A model generated the notes under the pieces. That model was not told the origin of the DNA. It worked only from the letters and a program-made list of their open reading frames with translations, and did not search any database. DNA of 7,950 bases. Source: CAVSUR01 sp052143655 (GTDB lineage: Bacteria; Actinomycetota; Actinomycetes; Streptosporangiales; Streptosporangiaceae). Shown here one piece after another: positions 1 to 5,608 of this stretch. The stretch is from contig JBKQSL010000198.1 in NCBI GenBank assembly GCA_052143655.1, positions 1 to 7,950 on the forward strand, in the 5' to 3' direction. A program made the position numbers and the translations under genes. Positions within the stretch are counted from its first letter, which is position 1, and each line of letters starts with the position of its first letter.

Positions 1-1
1 C

Positions 2-364
2 ATGACGCCGTCGAAGCCGACCCGGGACGGCCCGGCCAGCGGGTCGCTCGGCACGTTCGGCCGCTACGCGGGCCCGGCCACCCTGATCCTGGCCAGCCTG
101 GCCGACGGCCCGAAGCACGGCTACGCGCTGACCAAGGACATCGAGACCTTCGCGGGCGTCCGGCTGGCCCCGGGGACCTTGTACGAGGCACTGGGCCGAC
201 TGGAGGGGCAGGGCATGATCGAGGCGCTGGAAAGCCACGACCGGCGCCGGCCGTACCGGCTGACCGGCGCCGGGGCCACTGCCCTGCGGGCGCACCTGGA
301 TGGCCAGCGGCGCATCGCCGACGTCGGCCTGAGCCGCCTGGCCAGCGGCTGGGCAGCGACGTGA
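2..364 (+). CDS. PadR-family transcriptional regulator (short form)
   Basis: A 120-residue DNA-binding protein. Residues about 27-100 form a PadR winged helix: a hydrophobic first helix (TLILASLADGPKHGYAL), the family signature GTLYEALGRLEGQGMI (58-73) that includes the recognition helix, and a charged wing (SHDRRRPYRLTGAG) leading into the next helix. Full-length PadR proteins carry a C-terminal dimerisation helix bundle. Here the protein stops soon after the winged helix, as in the short subfamily of about 110-120 residues. PadR proteins usually repress their own operon and a nearby membrane or efflux gene, releasing DNA on ligand binding; the ligand here is unknown. The stop codon overlaps the GTG of the next gene (GTGA), implying translational coupling. 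The ATG lies one base from the window edge, so no ribosome site can be seen and the true start could be further upstream. Confidence 0.9.
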   Translation: MTPSKPTRDGPASGSLGTFGRYAGPATLILASLADGPKHGYALTKDIETFAGVRLAPGTLYEALGRLEGQGMIEALESHDRRRPYRLTGAGATALRAHLDGQRRIADVGLSRLASGWAAT

Positions 365-1416
365 CCATGGCCCCCGCGCGCGGCGAGCGCCGCCCGGGAG
401 AGGAGCCAGCCGGCCGGCACCCTGGCCCCGAGCGGGCGGCCGGGTGGCTGCTGCGCTGCTATCCGCGGTCCTGGCGGGCCCGGTACGGCGAGGAGTTCGC
501 CGCCCTGCTGGCCGCCGAGTTCGCGGCGGGGCGGCGGCCGTACCGGATCACGGCCGATGTCATCCTGGCCGGCCTGCTGGCCCGGATGCGCAGCGCCGGC
601 CTGACCAGTCACGGGCTCGATCCTGCGGAGCAGATCCGGGCCAGCCTGGCGACTCTGGGCTGCGCGCTGGCCGTGTTCCTGGCCTTCGGCGCCGCGCTCT
701 GGGCGCAGCTGATGACGAGCTGGCAGTGGTCAGTCCCGGCGTCGGCGTCAGCCCGGGCTGCGCTGGCAGCCATGTCAGTGGCCGCGGCGGTCCTCGCCGC
801 GCTGGCGCTGCTCGGCGTCGTCCCGCTGGCGTGGACGGCGCTGGCCGCGCTGGCCCGCGGTCGGTCCGGCAAGCTGGCGCGGCCAGCCGCGCTGCTGGCG
901 CTGGGCGCTGTCGTGCTGATCGGCGGCGGTCATCATTTCGAGAACGCCTGGCCCGGAACCGGGGGCACCGCCGCGGCGGCCCATCCGGGGCTGGTCCCGG
1001 GCGGCGTAGCCGCGTTCAGCTGGGCGTCGACACTGTCGGTGTCGTCCTACTGGGGGCACCTGCAGGCGCTGCGCGCCTTCCCGGCTGCGGAGATCACCTG
1101 GATGGCGGTCAGCCCGCTGGCCTGGTTCTGCCTGGCCGCCGGCGGTGCTGGCCTGGTGCGGCGGCTGCGCCCGTCAGCCCGGCTGCTGGCGTTTGCGGCC
1201 CGCGTCGCGGCCGCCGCCGTCACGGCGATGATGGTCTTCGCCGTCGGGGCGGCGGGCTGGATCTTCGGCACCGGATCGGCGGCCGGGGGCTTGTTCCATG
1301 CCGGGATCGTTGATGTGGCCGGCCTGGCGGTGATGACGCTCTGCCTGCTCGCAGCGGGCCGGGCGGCGGTCACCGCGCACCGGGCCCGGCTGGCGCTCGG
1401 CGCGCCGGCCCGCTAG
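361..1416 (+). CDS. PadR-partner integral membrane protein, about six helices
   Basis: A 351-residue membrane protein of unknown function. The cytoplasmic N-terminus carries WLLRCYPRSWRARYGEEFAALL (about 29-50 with flanking residues), a motif that recurs in actinobacterial membrane proteins encoded directly after PadR regulators. Hydrophobic segments lie at about 97-117, 133-160, 173-190, 244-266, 276-302 and 311-335, rich in Ala and Leu; a loop at about 190-240 contains HHFENAWPG. There is no ATPase or catalytic motif, so it is not itself an ABC transporter ATPase. The GTG start overlaps the stop of the PadR gene by 4 bp; an in-frame ATG at 367 is an alternative with no better ribosome site. 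The coupling suggests the regulator controls this protein. Possible roles are sensing or stress-response modulation, but nothing in the sequence decides. The following 77 bp to the converging gene hold only short inverted repeats (for example CGGCTC 1421-1426 with GAGCCG 1473-1478) and no clear terminator. Confidence 0.85.
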   Translation: MTMAPARGERRPGEEPAGRHPGPERAAGWLLRCYPRSWRARYGEEFAALLAAEFAAGRRPYRITADVILAGLLARMRSAGLTSHGLDPAEQIRASLATLGCALAVFLAFGAALWAQLMTSWQWSVPASASARAALAAMSVAAAVLAALALLGVVPLAWTALAALARGRSGKLARPAALLALGAVVLIGGGHHFENAWPGTGGTAAAAHPGLVPGGVAAFSWASTLSVSSYWGHLQALRAFPAAEITWMAVSPLAWFCLAAGGAGLVRRLRPSARLLAFAARVAAAAVTAMMVFAVGAAGWIFGTGSAAGGLFHAGIVDVAGLAVMTLCLLAAGRAAVTAHRARLALGAPAR

Positions 1417-1493
1417 CGAGCGGCTCTCAGGCCCGGGCGGTGCTGGTGCGACCGCGATCCACGGCCGGCCAGGAGCCGTTGCGCGCCCTGAGG

Positions 1494-1946
1494 TTACGGC
1501 TCCCGGGCCGGTACGTCATCCTCGCCAGTGCCGGCCCTGCCTGGTCCAGTGTCGCGGCGTCTTCGCTCCGTCAGCCAGGACGCGCAGGCGAACAGCGGAA
1601 GGCTGATGCCGAGCAGCGTTGCGCAGCCGGTGAAGACGCTGGACAGGAACGACCCGCTGACCCGGGCGACGCCGTAGTAGTACAGCACCACCACAGCCAT
1701 GAGGAGCACGTAACCGCCCAGTTCCGTTGCCGCCAGGTGGCGGATCAGCCGTGGCCATCCGGGCGTGCGGCCGGGCACGGCCCGGCGCTGTCCTGGCGGC
1801 GGTGCGGTCTCACGGCCGGAATCGTCCCGGCCCGGCGGCGATGCACGCCACCGCTGGAGGCGCAGGCCGATGGCCAGGGTTGCCATCACGATGACGTAAC
1901 CCGCCACCATCGGCACCAGATCCTGCCGGATCAGCTGCGAGGACAT
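1494..1946 (-). CDS. Small membrane protein, possibly DUF6256-like
   Basis: A 150-residue protein with three likely membrane helices: 11-29 (VPMVAGYVIVMATLAIGL), 76-94 (LGGYVLLMAVVVLYYYGVA) and about 103-125 (SVFTGCATLLGISLPLFACASWL). A polar, Pro/Arg-rich linker (31-70) separates the first two, and the tail (127-150) is charged. From memory this resembles actinobacterial proteins filed as DUF6256, but I cannot confirm that. No catalytic or metal-binding motif is visible. The start at 1946 keeps the first helix; there is no strong ribosome site before it, so it may be translated by coupling to the 76-residue gene that ends 49 bp upstream on the same strand. Little more can be said about function than that it is a membrane component encoded with another small membrane protein. 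Confidence 0.75.
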   Translation of the reverse strand: MSSQLIRQDLVPMVAGYVIVMATLAIGLRLQRWRASPPGRDDSGRETAPPPGQRRAVPGRTPGWPRLIRHLAATELGGYVLLMAVVVLYYYGVARVSGSFLSSVFTGCATLLGISLPLFACASWLTERRRRDTGPGRAGTGEDDVPAREP

Positions 1947-1995
1947 CAGGCGCCCGGCTGTGCGCGGTCTTCACGCCGGCGACGCAAGTCGCCGG

Positions 1996-2226
1996 TCATG
2001 CGCGGAGCAGGAAGTGCCAGCCGCGCAGGAAGATATGCCAGCCGAACCACAGCCAAAGCGCGAACAGTGCCCACCTGCCCACCGGGTAACGCATGATCGC
2101 GCGGAATGTGGCACTGAGCGTGGGCACTGTCCCGCTCAGGTGACTGAGCGCCAGGCCCTCCCAGGCGAACAGGGCACCGAACAGCAGCGCCCACACCAGG
2201 TAACCGATAACCGGGTGACTGGACAT
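1996..2226 (-). CDS. Small two-helix membrane protein, possibly DUF6186-like
   Basis: A 76-residue protein with helices at about 5-25 (PVIGYLVWALLFGALFAWEGL) and 50-69 (GRWALFALWLWFGWHIFLRG). Between them a short segment (PTLSATFRAIMRYPVGR) resembles, from memory, the layout of actinobacterial DUF6186 proteins, whose second helix also ends in a GWH-like motif followed by Arg. The start is well supported by an AGGAGG ribosome site five bases upstream. The longer minus-strand frame overlapping it (1946-2314) reads as unrelated Arg/Gly/Pro-rich sequence and is a shadow. The gene sits 143 bp after the cold-shock-domain gene and 49 bp before the 150-residue membrane gene, all on the minus strand. 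Function is unknown; it may pair with its downstream neighbour in the membrane. Confidence 0.75.
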   Translation of the reverse strand: MSSHPVIGYLVWALLFGALFAWEGLALSHLSGTVPTLSATFRAIMRYPVGRWALFALWLWFGWHIFLRGWHFLLRA

Positions 2227-2230
2227 AGCG

Positions 2231-2237
2231 ACCTCCT
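2231..2237 (-). promoter_or_regulatory. Strong ribosome binding site of the 76-residue membrane gene
   Basis: Read on the minus strand the bases are AGGAGGT, a near-perfect anti-16S match, with five bases between AGGAGG and the ATG at 2226. It fixes the start of this small gene and shows that the gene is translated independently of the cold-shock gene 143 bp upstream. Confidence 0.8.
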
Positions 2238-2369
2238 GACTCGACAGGGGTCACCATCTCACTGCGTCCGCGCATCAGCGAGCACTGGCTCTGCTGGCCG
2301 CCACGCATGTCCACAGCGACGCACGCCTGAGCGCGCTGTCAGCATCGCCGCGGCCCGCTCGCGCTGGCA

Positions 2370-2705
2370 TTACTCGCCCGGATGGGTTGTCACAGTTCCG
2401 TCTGCCCACCGGATGGTCAGGCGACTTCGATAAGCCGCTGCCGGGTCCTGCTGATGACTTTCCGCAGGCGGTTCCGTGCGAGGATCGGCGCCCGGTGGCC
2501 ACACCAGACGGGCCCGGTAGTCAAAGCCGTCCTGCTGTCCTGCCTCGCAGGTGAAGCTGACCCGATCACCGGGGGCCAGTGACCGGTATCCCGCCATGAC
2601 GATGGACGAGAAGTGCGCCCAGCAGCCGCCCGGCGTGTCGGCGGAGTCAATCACGCCGAAGCCCTCGTCCTCATTCCACTCCCGCACTGTGCCGCGACTG
2701 ACCAT
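2370..2705 (-). CDS. Cold-shock-domain protein with C-terminal extension
   Basis: A 111-residue protein. Residues 1-68 form a CspA-like OB fold: GTVREWNEDEGFGVIDS (5-21) covers strands 1-2 and the RNP1 region, CWAHFSSI (28-35) replaces the usual VFVHFS of RNP2, and LAPGDRVSFTCEAGQQDGFDYRARLV (43-68) matches the third to fifth strands. Classical Csp proteins are about 67 residues; this one has an extra 40 or so, including AAAYRSRLTIRWADGTV, as in a longer actinobacterial branch. RNP1 is reduced (EGFGVID rather than KGFGFI) and RNP2 lacks an aromatic residue, so nucleic-acid binding may be weaker or altered. The family binds single-stranded DNA or RNA and acts as a chaperone or regulator. It starts 15 bp after the membrane gene on the same strand and is probably cotranscribed with it. 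The stop is TAA. Confidence 0.85.
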   Translation of the reverse strand: MVSRGTVREWNEDEGFGVIDSADTPGGCWAHFSSIVMAGYRSLAPGDRVSFTCEAGQQDGFDYRARLVWPPGADPRTEPPAESHQQDPAAAYRSRLTIRWADGTVTTHPGE

Positions 2706-2720
2706 GACGACCCGTAACTG

Positions 2721-3782
2721 TCAGCCGGGGTGGCCGTGCAGGCGCAGCAGTGACTCGCAAGCATAGGCAGCGGCGAAGATGACCACGGCCGAGCCTGCGA
2801 GCAGCTGCAGGAGCTGCGCAAGGCCAGCAGCGGAGTTGCTGCTGCCCGCCAGCCACCACAGGTGATTGCGCATGGCGAACGGAACCAGGACACCGATGCA
2901 GGTGATCACTGCGGCGTCGACCGCCCGCCGTCGTGTCCCGTGCAAGGGCGAGCCGCCGCGGATGAAGCCGAGATACCAGCCGGATGCCGCCAGCAAGCCG
3001 AACATGCCGATACCCAGAAGAGCGCAGGCAACGATGGTGACCGGCAGGAAGTAGCCCTCGCGGATGCCCTGGTTGATTCCCGCCCCGGTGCCGAAGACAG
3101 CGCTCGCGCCGAGCGGGGTCCACAGCGGGTGCCGGCGGATCGCCCCGGCCAGCCTGTCCTCACACCAGCTCAGCAGCCGCAGCTCGGGACGGCGCACCAG
3201 GCCAGGAAGCCGGCTCTGCTTCCTGGCCAGCAGAAGGAAGTCGGCGAGCCAGTCAGGTCCCGGCGGGCCCGGCTCCTGAGTGCCGCCGGGCAGGCCTGCC
3301 CGGCGCAGCTCCCGGATCACTGCGACGGCTGCGGCGCTCATGACGGCGAGCAGGCCGATCTGCAGCCAGGTAGCGCCGTTCCACTGCGCCCGGTTGTCCC
3401 CGATGATGACGCTGATCCACTCGGTCAGCAGCGTCAGGCTGATGCCCGCCAGGACAACGCGGCAGCCGCGGAGCAGGTCCCGGATCCGGGCGGCGGGCAG
3501 CGGTTCCGACCGGCGGCAGAGCAGCAGCCTCGGCATGCAGAAGATCCCGATCAGCGGGACGAAGAACATCATGAACGAGATCACGGTGTCGAACGGGTCG
3601 TTCAGCCAGGGCGCGTGGTCGAACAGGACCGGGGTCTCCTTGACCGGAGCGGTGTACAGGAAGAAGGCGCCAGCCAGCAGCAGCGTGCCGAACACCGGCC
3701 GCCGCAGGGCATCCCGCCAGGGCGCGCCCACCGGAATCACCGGCCCAGCCGACGGTGACAGCGAAGCTTCCATGGCCTGCAT
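2721..3782 (-). CDS. Multi-pass membrane protein of unknown function
   Basis: A 353-residue membrane protein with about eight hydrophobic segments, for example VFGTLLLAGAFFLYTA, VISFMMFFVPLIGIFCM, VVLAGISLTLLTEW, WLQIGLLAVMSAAAVAVI, YFLPVTIVACALLGIGMFGLL, AVITCIGVLVPFAM and LLQLLAGSAVVIFAAAYA. A cytoplasmic Arg-rich central region carries PDWLADFLLLARKQSRLPGL and RPELRLLSWCEDRLAGAIRR. I recognise no family. The reading frame extends upstream to 3872, but the ATG at 3782 is preferred: it follows GGGGAT closely, and the upstream extension reads through the probable promoter and dyad. A second ATG at 3773 is possible. The gene leads the minus-strand group; its stop is 15 bp before the cold-shock gene. 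The overlapping plus-strand frame at 2862-3758 is Gln/Ala/Pro-rich and is its shadow. Confidence 0.8.
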   Translation of the reverse strand: MQAMEASLSPSAGPVIPVGAPWRDALRRPVFGTLLLAGAFFLYTAPVKETPVLFDHAPWLNDPFDTVISFMMFFVPLIGIFCMPRLLLCRRSEPLPAARIRDLLRGCRVVLAGISLTLLTEWISVIIGDNRAQWNGATWLQIGLLAVMSAAAVAVIRELRRAGLPGGTQEPGPPGPDWLADFLLLARKQSRLPGLVRRPELRLLSWCEDRLAGAIRRHPLWTPLGASAVFGTGAGINQGIREGYFLPVTIVACALLGIGMFGLLAASGWYLGFIRGGSPLHGTRRRAVDAAVITCIGVLVPFAMRNHLWWLAGSSNSAAGLAQLLQLLAGSAVVIFAAAYACESLLRLHGHPG

Positions 3783-3783
3783 T

Positions 3784-3804
3784 ATCCCCGCCGCGGTCGG
3801 GGAT
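3784..3804 (-). promoter_or_regulatory. Dyad ATCCCCG-N7-CGGGGAT at the start of the membrane gene
   Basis: A perfect 7-bp inverted repeat with a 7-base spacer that is itself nearly symmetric (CCGCGGT). One arm contains the GGGGAT ribosome site just before the ATG at 3782, and the other overlaps the proposed -10 box. It could be a repressor operator or, if transcription starts upstream of it, a hairpin that hides the ribosome site. No protein can be assigned. Confidence 0.4.
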
Positions 3805-3832
3805 GTTAGGCGGCCGCGGGCCGCGTTGCCGA
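3803..3832 (-). promoter_or_regulatory. Possible promoter of the minus-strand membrane/cold-shock group
   Basis: On the minus strand TAACAT (3803-3808) fits a -10 box, and TCGGCA (3827-3832) matches four of six bases of TTGACA at an 18-base spacing. Between them lies a GC inverted repeat, GCGGCC-GCG-GGCCGC (3810-3824), a position suited to repressor binding. Predicted transcription starts near 3796, giving a very short leader. This is by eye only. Confidence 0.3.
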
Positions 3833-4446
3833 CACTGCTGTCAGCGCGGACTGGGTCGTTCTGGAGTTTCACGAATGAGACGGAGGGTCTGGTCCATCCG
3901 TGCGCTGGCCGGCATTCCAGTATTGTCCGTACGCGTCAGGCGTCGTCCGGCGGCATGGCAGCAGTATTGGCAGCAGCCGCGTCGTCCAGCCCGTAGACAA
4001 CAGCAACGTCCACAGGGAGCCACGACTATGCTGCTGGCGCCTCGGCCGGTGGCTCGGCGGCTAGTGCATCCGATCCGGGTGCGGGCTCCGGTCTGGGCCG
4101 TGGATAGACGAGCCGGCGCAGCCCCCGGCGGCGATGCCGCCGACCAGCGGGGCCACGATGAATAGCCACACCTGGCTCAACGCCGTGGCGGTTGTCACGC
4201 ACATAGACACTCAGCGGCTCGCGGCTGATGGCCTCTTCGTCCCGAAGCCAAAGAAACCGGCTCTGCGGGCTGCGCCTCATCACCCCTGACGTCCGGCGCA
4301 TCGTCCACTGCCGCCCTCTGGCGTCCACAGCTGGCGCGGGCCGTAGGCGGGCAGGGACGATTATGCGGGGATCTGCTCCTCTCGAACGAGAAGACGCTCA
4401 TCGGTAGCCGAAGCATTGCTCGTTGTTGCTCCGAGCCACCCCACGA
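3833..4446. other. Gene-poor decayed stretch
   Basis: Apart from the aquaporin remnant (4061-4204) I find no convincing gene here. Open frames at 3755-4165 (plus), 4026-4328 (minus) and 4195-4416 (minus) encode Arg/Pro/Ala-rich low-complexity proteins without domains. On the minus strand, a frame ending at the TAA at 4361-4363 reads GWLGATTSNASATDERLL and so on. It has the look of a protein C-terminus but no identifiable parent. The stretch separates the intact minus-strand gene group from the broken IS110 element, which suggests a place that has collected insertions and deletions. Confidence 0.5.
4061..4204 (-). pseudogene. C-terminal remnant of an aquaporin (MIP family)
   Basis: Reading minus-strand codons from 4204 to the TAG at 4061 gives 47 residues containing ALSQVWLFIVAPLVGGIAAG. 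This matches the last membrane helix of bacterial aquaporins, where a sequence like ALxQLWLFIVAPLVGG follows the second NPA motif. The hydrophobic helix ends in a short polar tail and stop, as expected for the family's C-terminus. Upstream of about 4204 the same frame runs into a TGA, and no frame shows the NPAR motif or the five earlier helices. At least 80% of a protein of roughly 240 residues is therefore missing. It is most likely the leftover of a gene cut by deletion or insertion. A 47-residue expressed peptide is possible but unlikely. The frame is too short for usual gene-finder limits and is overlapped by unrelated open frames. Confidence 0.6.
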
Positions 4447-5383
4447 TCACGATGGGTTGCCTGGCTGCGGCCAGCCTGTAATGGGTCCGGGTCGAAGACG
4501 CAGTACTTCCTCCATCGTTACAACGGCAACCGTCAGCGAACGACCGCGCCGCAGGTCGCTGAGCTCGGCGGTGATCCGGCGCAGCAGCCCGTGCCGGTGC
4601 GCGCGCACCACGCCCTCGGTGCTGGTCAGCGCGGCGAGCACGGCCTTGCAGATCCGGCCGCAGGCCCGCTGCCCGCCCCAGCCGGGCACGGCGGCCCGGA
4701 CCAGGCCGGTAAAGGCCTCCGCGCCCAGCTCAGCCAGGTCCTCCGGCTGGCCGCCGCAGCGCGAGGCCGCCACCTCCAGGGCCGCCAGCCAGGTCACCGA
4801 CTCAAACGGCTGCGCGCACGCCCCGGTCACCACCGGCCAGGCCACCGACAGGAAATCCCGGATCCGCTGCACCGACGCGGTCTGCGCGGTGATCAGGGCG
4901 GCGCGGTGCCGCCCCAGGTGCCGCAGGTCCGCCCACGCCTCATCGAGCTCCTCGGGAACATAGCAGTGCAGCTCAGCGGCCAGCCGGGCGATCATCACGC
5001 AGTCAGCCTCATCGGTCTTGTGCATCGTGTAGTCCTGCTGCTGGCGGGCGATATGAGTCACCAGCGGCTGCACGCACACCATCGGCAGGCCCCGCTCCGC
5101 GCACAGCCGCTGCACCTGGAGCCACCGCGGCCCGGCCGGCTCGCACGCCACCGCCACCGACACGAACCCCCTCGCCCGGGCCTGGCCGGCAGCCCAGTCC
5201 AGCGCCTCGCCCAGCCGGAACGCCTTCACCCGCACCGTCTTGCGCGCCAGCACCCGCACATCATGATCAATCACCGCGAGCGCCTGCTTCTCATCAGCCA
5301 GGTCAATCCCGATCACCATCCCGCGGCAGCATCTCCCGCAGCTGCTCCCGCCGCGCGTTCCGCCTGCGGTCACCCCGCGTCAT
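4447..5383 (-). pseudogene. IS110-family transposase, frameshifted and lacking its C-terminal domain
   Basis: The RuvC-like DEDD domain is clear: MVIGIDLADEKQALAVID (first Asp), AVACEPAG (Glu) and HKTDEADCVMIARL (last two Asp, the usual KTDxxDA motif with Cys for Ala), followed by a linker helix region to about TAELSDLRRG. The protein then runs into unrelated sequence (TMEEVLRLRPGPITGWPQPG) and stops. IS110 transposases are usually about 330-450 residues and end in a Transposase_20 domain carrying the recombinase serine; that domain is absent. The 5' end is also broken. A good start at 5383 (AAGGG seven bases upstream) begins MTRGDRRRNARREQL, but this frame ends in TGA after 26 codons, and the transposase frame resumes one base later at 5319. 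An extra G at 5320, or loss of two bases, explains it. GTG 5373 and ATG 5319 are formal starts of the main frame. The gene cannot encode an active enzyme. Confidence 0.85.
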
Positions 5384-5403
5384 GCCATTACCCTTGCTCA
5401 CAG

Positions 5404-5528
5404 GACGTCCTCCTGTGTTGCGCCTGGGACACCAAGCCCGCACAATCGCACCAGGAGGACGTCTCCATCTCAGCTACATCCGGCAGAACACGCGCCTCCC
5501 GCGCTTCGTCCTATTACTACGGCGCGTG
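5404..5528 (-). ncRNA. Candidate IS110 bridge RNA region (two stem-loops)
   Basis: On the minus strand, between 20 and 145 bp upstream of the transposase start, lie two strong stem-loops. The first (5489-5528) has a perfect 8-bp stem, CACGCGCC/GGCGCGTG, closing a 24-base loop. The second (5404-5463) has a perfect 12-bp stem, GACGTCCTCCTG/CAGGAGGACGTC. Its interior continues with an internal loop, a 6-bp helix (TTGTGC/GCGCAA, one wobble), a 2-base bulge, GGG/CCC and an 8-base terminal loop. IS110-group elements encode in this position a bridge RNA with a target-binding loop followed by a donor-binding loop, each an internal loop in a stem. The order and geometry fit. No loop-to-target match was demonstrated, and the element is dead, so the RNA would be a relic. 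Confidence 0.45.
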
Positions 5529-5542
5529 GGGACCTTTGGCTC
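5529..5542 (+). promoter_or_regulatory. Weak DevR/DosR-like half-matched box
   Basis: GGGACCTTTGGCTC fits the loose DevR/DosR-type core GGGnCnnnnGnCCC with one mismatch in the right arm. It lies 44 bp (centre to centre), about four helical turns, from the perfect palindrome at 5573-5586. It is listed only because of that pairing. Confidence 0.2.
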
Positions 5543-5571
5543 TTGTCACCGGGCCGTCTTGCTCTGCTGGG

Positions 5572-5587
5572 CGGGCCCTAGGGCCCG
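5572..5587. promoter_or_regulatory. 16-bp perfect palindrome upstream of the secreted-protein gene
   Basis: CGGGCCCTAGGGCCCG is perfectly self-complementary and contains a full match to the DevR/DosR-type pattern GGGnCnnnnGnCCC. It lies 180 bp before the ATG at 5768, just upstream of the structured leader, which is a sensible place for an activator or repressor. In DNA this GC-rich such a palindrome is expected about once by chance in several kilobases, so regulatory meaning is uncertain. Confidence 0.3.
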
Positions 5588-5608
5588 GGAGAATCAAGTG
5601 GTAACGGA

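Larger units (their letters stand above)
4447..5528 (-). mobile_element. Truncated IS110-group insertion sequence (left end plus part of tnp)
   Basis: The remnant comprises the transposase N-terminal part and about 145 bp of structured non-coding DNA upstream of it. The distal part of tnp and the right end are missing; the break lies near 4447-4530, where transposase similarity ends. IS110 elements have no or very short terminal inverted repeats and make no target duplication in many cases, so the exact left boundary cannot be read from one copy. I set it at the outer stem-loop (5528); it may extend further, to about 5600. Confidence 0.6.

Noticed and set aside
444..1313. Plus-strand frame of 289 residues inside the PadR-partner gene
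   Set aside because: Arg/Gly/Ala-rich alternative frame of a clear membrane protein gene; no ribosome site.
1417..1493. Bidirectional terminator between the converging genes
   Set aside because: Only 5-6 bp inverted repeats with long loops and no T-tract; too weak to list as a feature.
2862..3758. Plus-strand frame of 298 residues
   Set aside because: Composition dominated by Gln, Ala, Pro, Asp and Arg, no hydrophobic core or motif; shadow of the minus-strand membrane gene.
4028..4165. Plus-strand ATG at 4028 with AGGGAG upstream, reading about 45 residues
   Set aside because: Antisense to the aquaporin remnant, Arg/Ala/Pro-rich, no similarity; the purine-rich site is probably coincidental.
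4361..4480. Minus-strand open stretch ending GATTSNASATDERLLVREEQ with a TAA at 4361
   Set aside because: Looks protein-like but no start, no recognisable family and no upstream continuation outside the transposase; kept only as a note in the gene-poor stretch.
4423..5604. Long plus-strand open frame (393 residues) across the IS110 region
   Set aside because: Pro/His/Arg/Gln-rich with no domain; it is the antisense shadow of the transposase, whose DEDD motifs are unmistakable on the minus strand.
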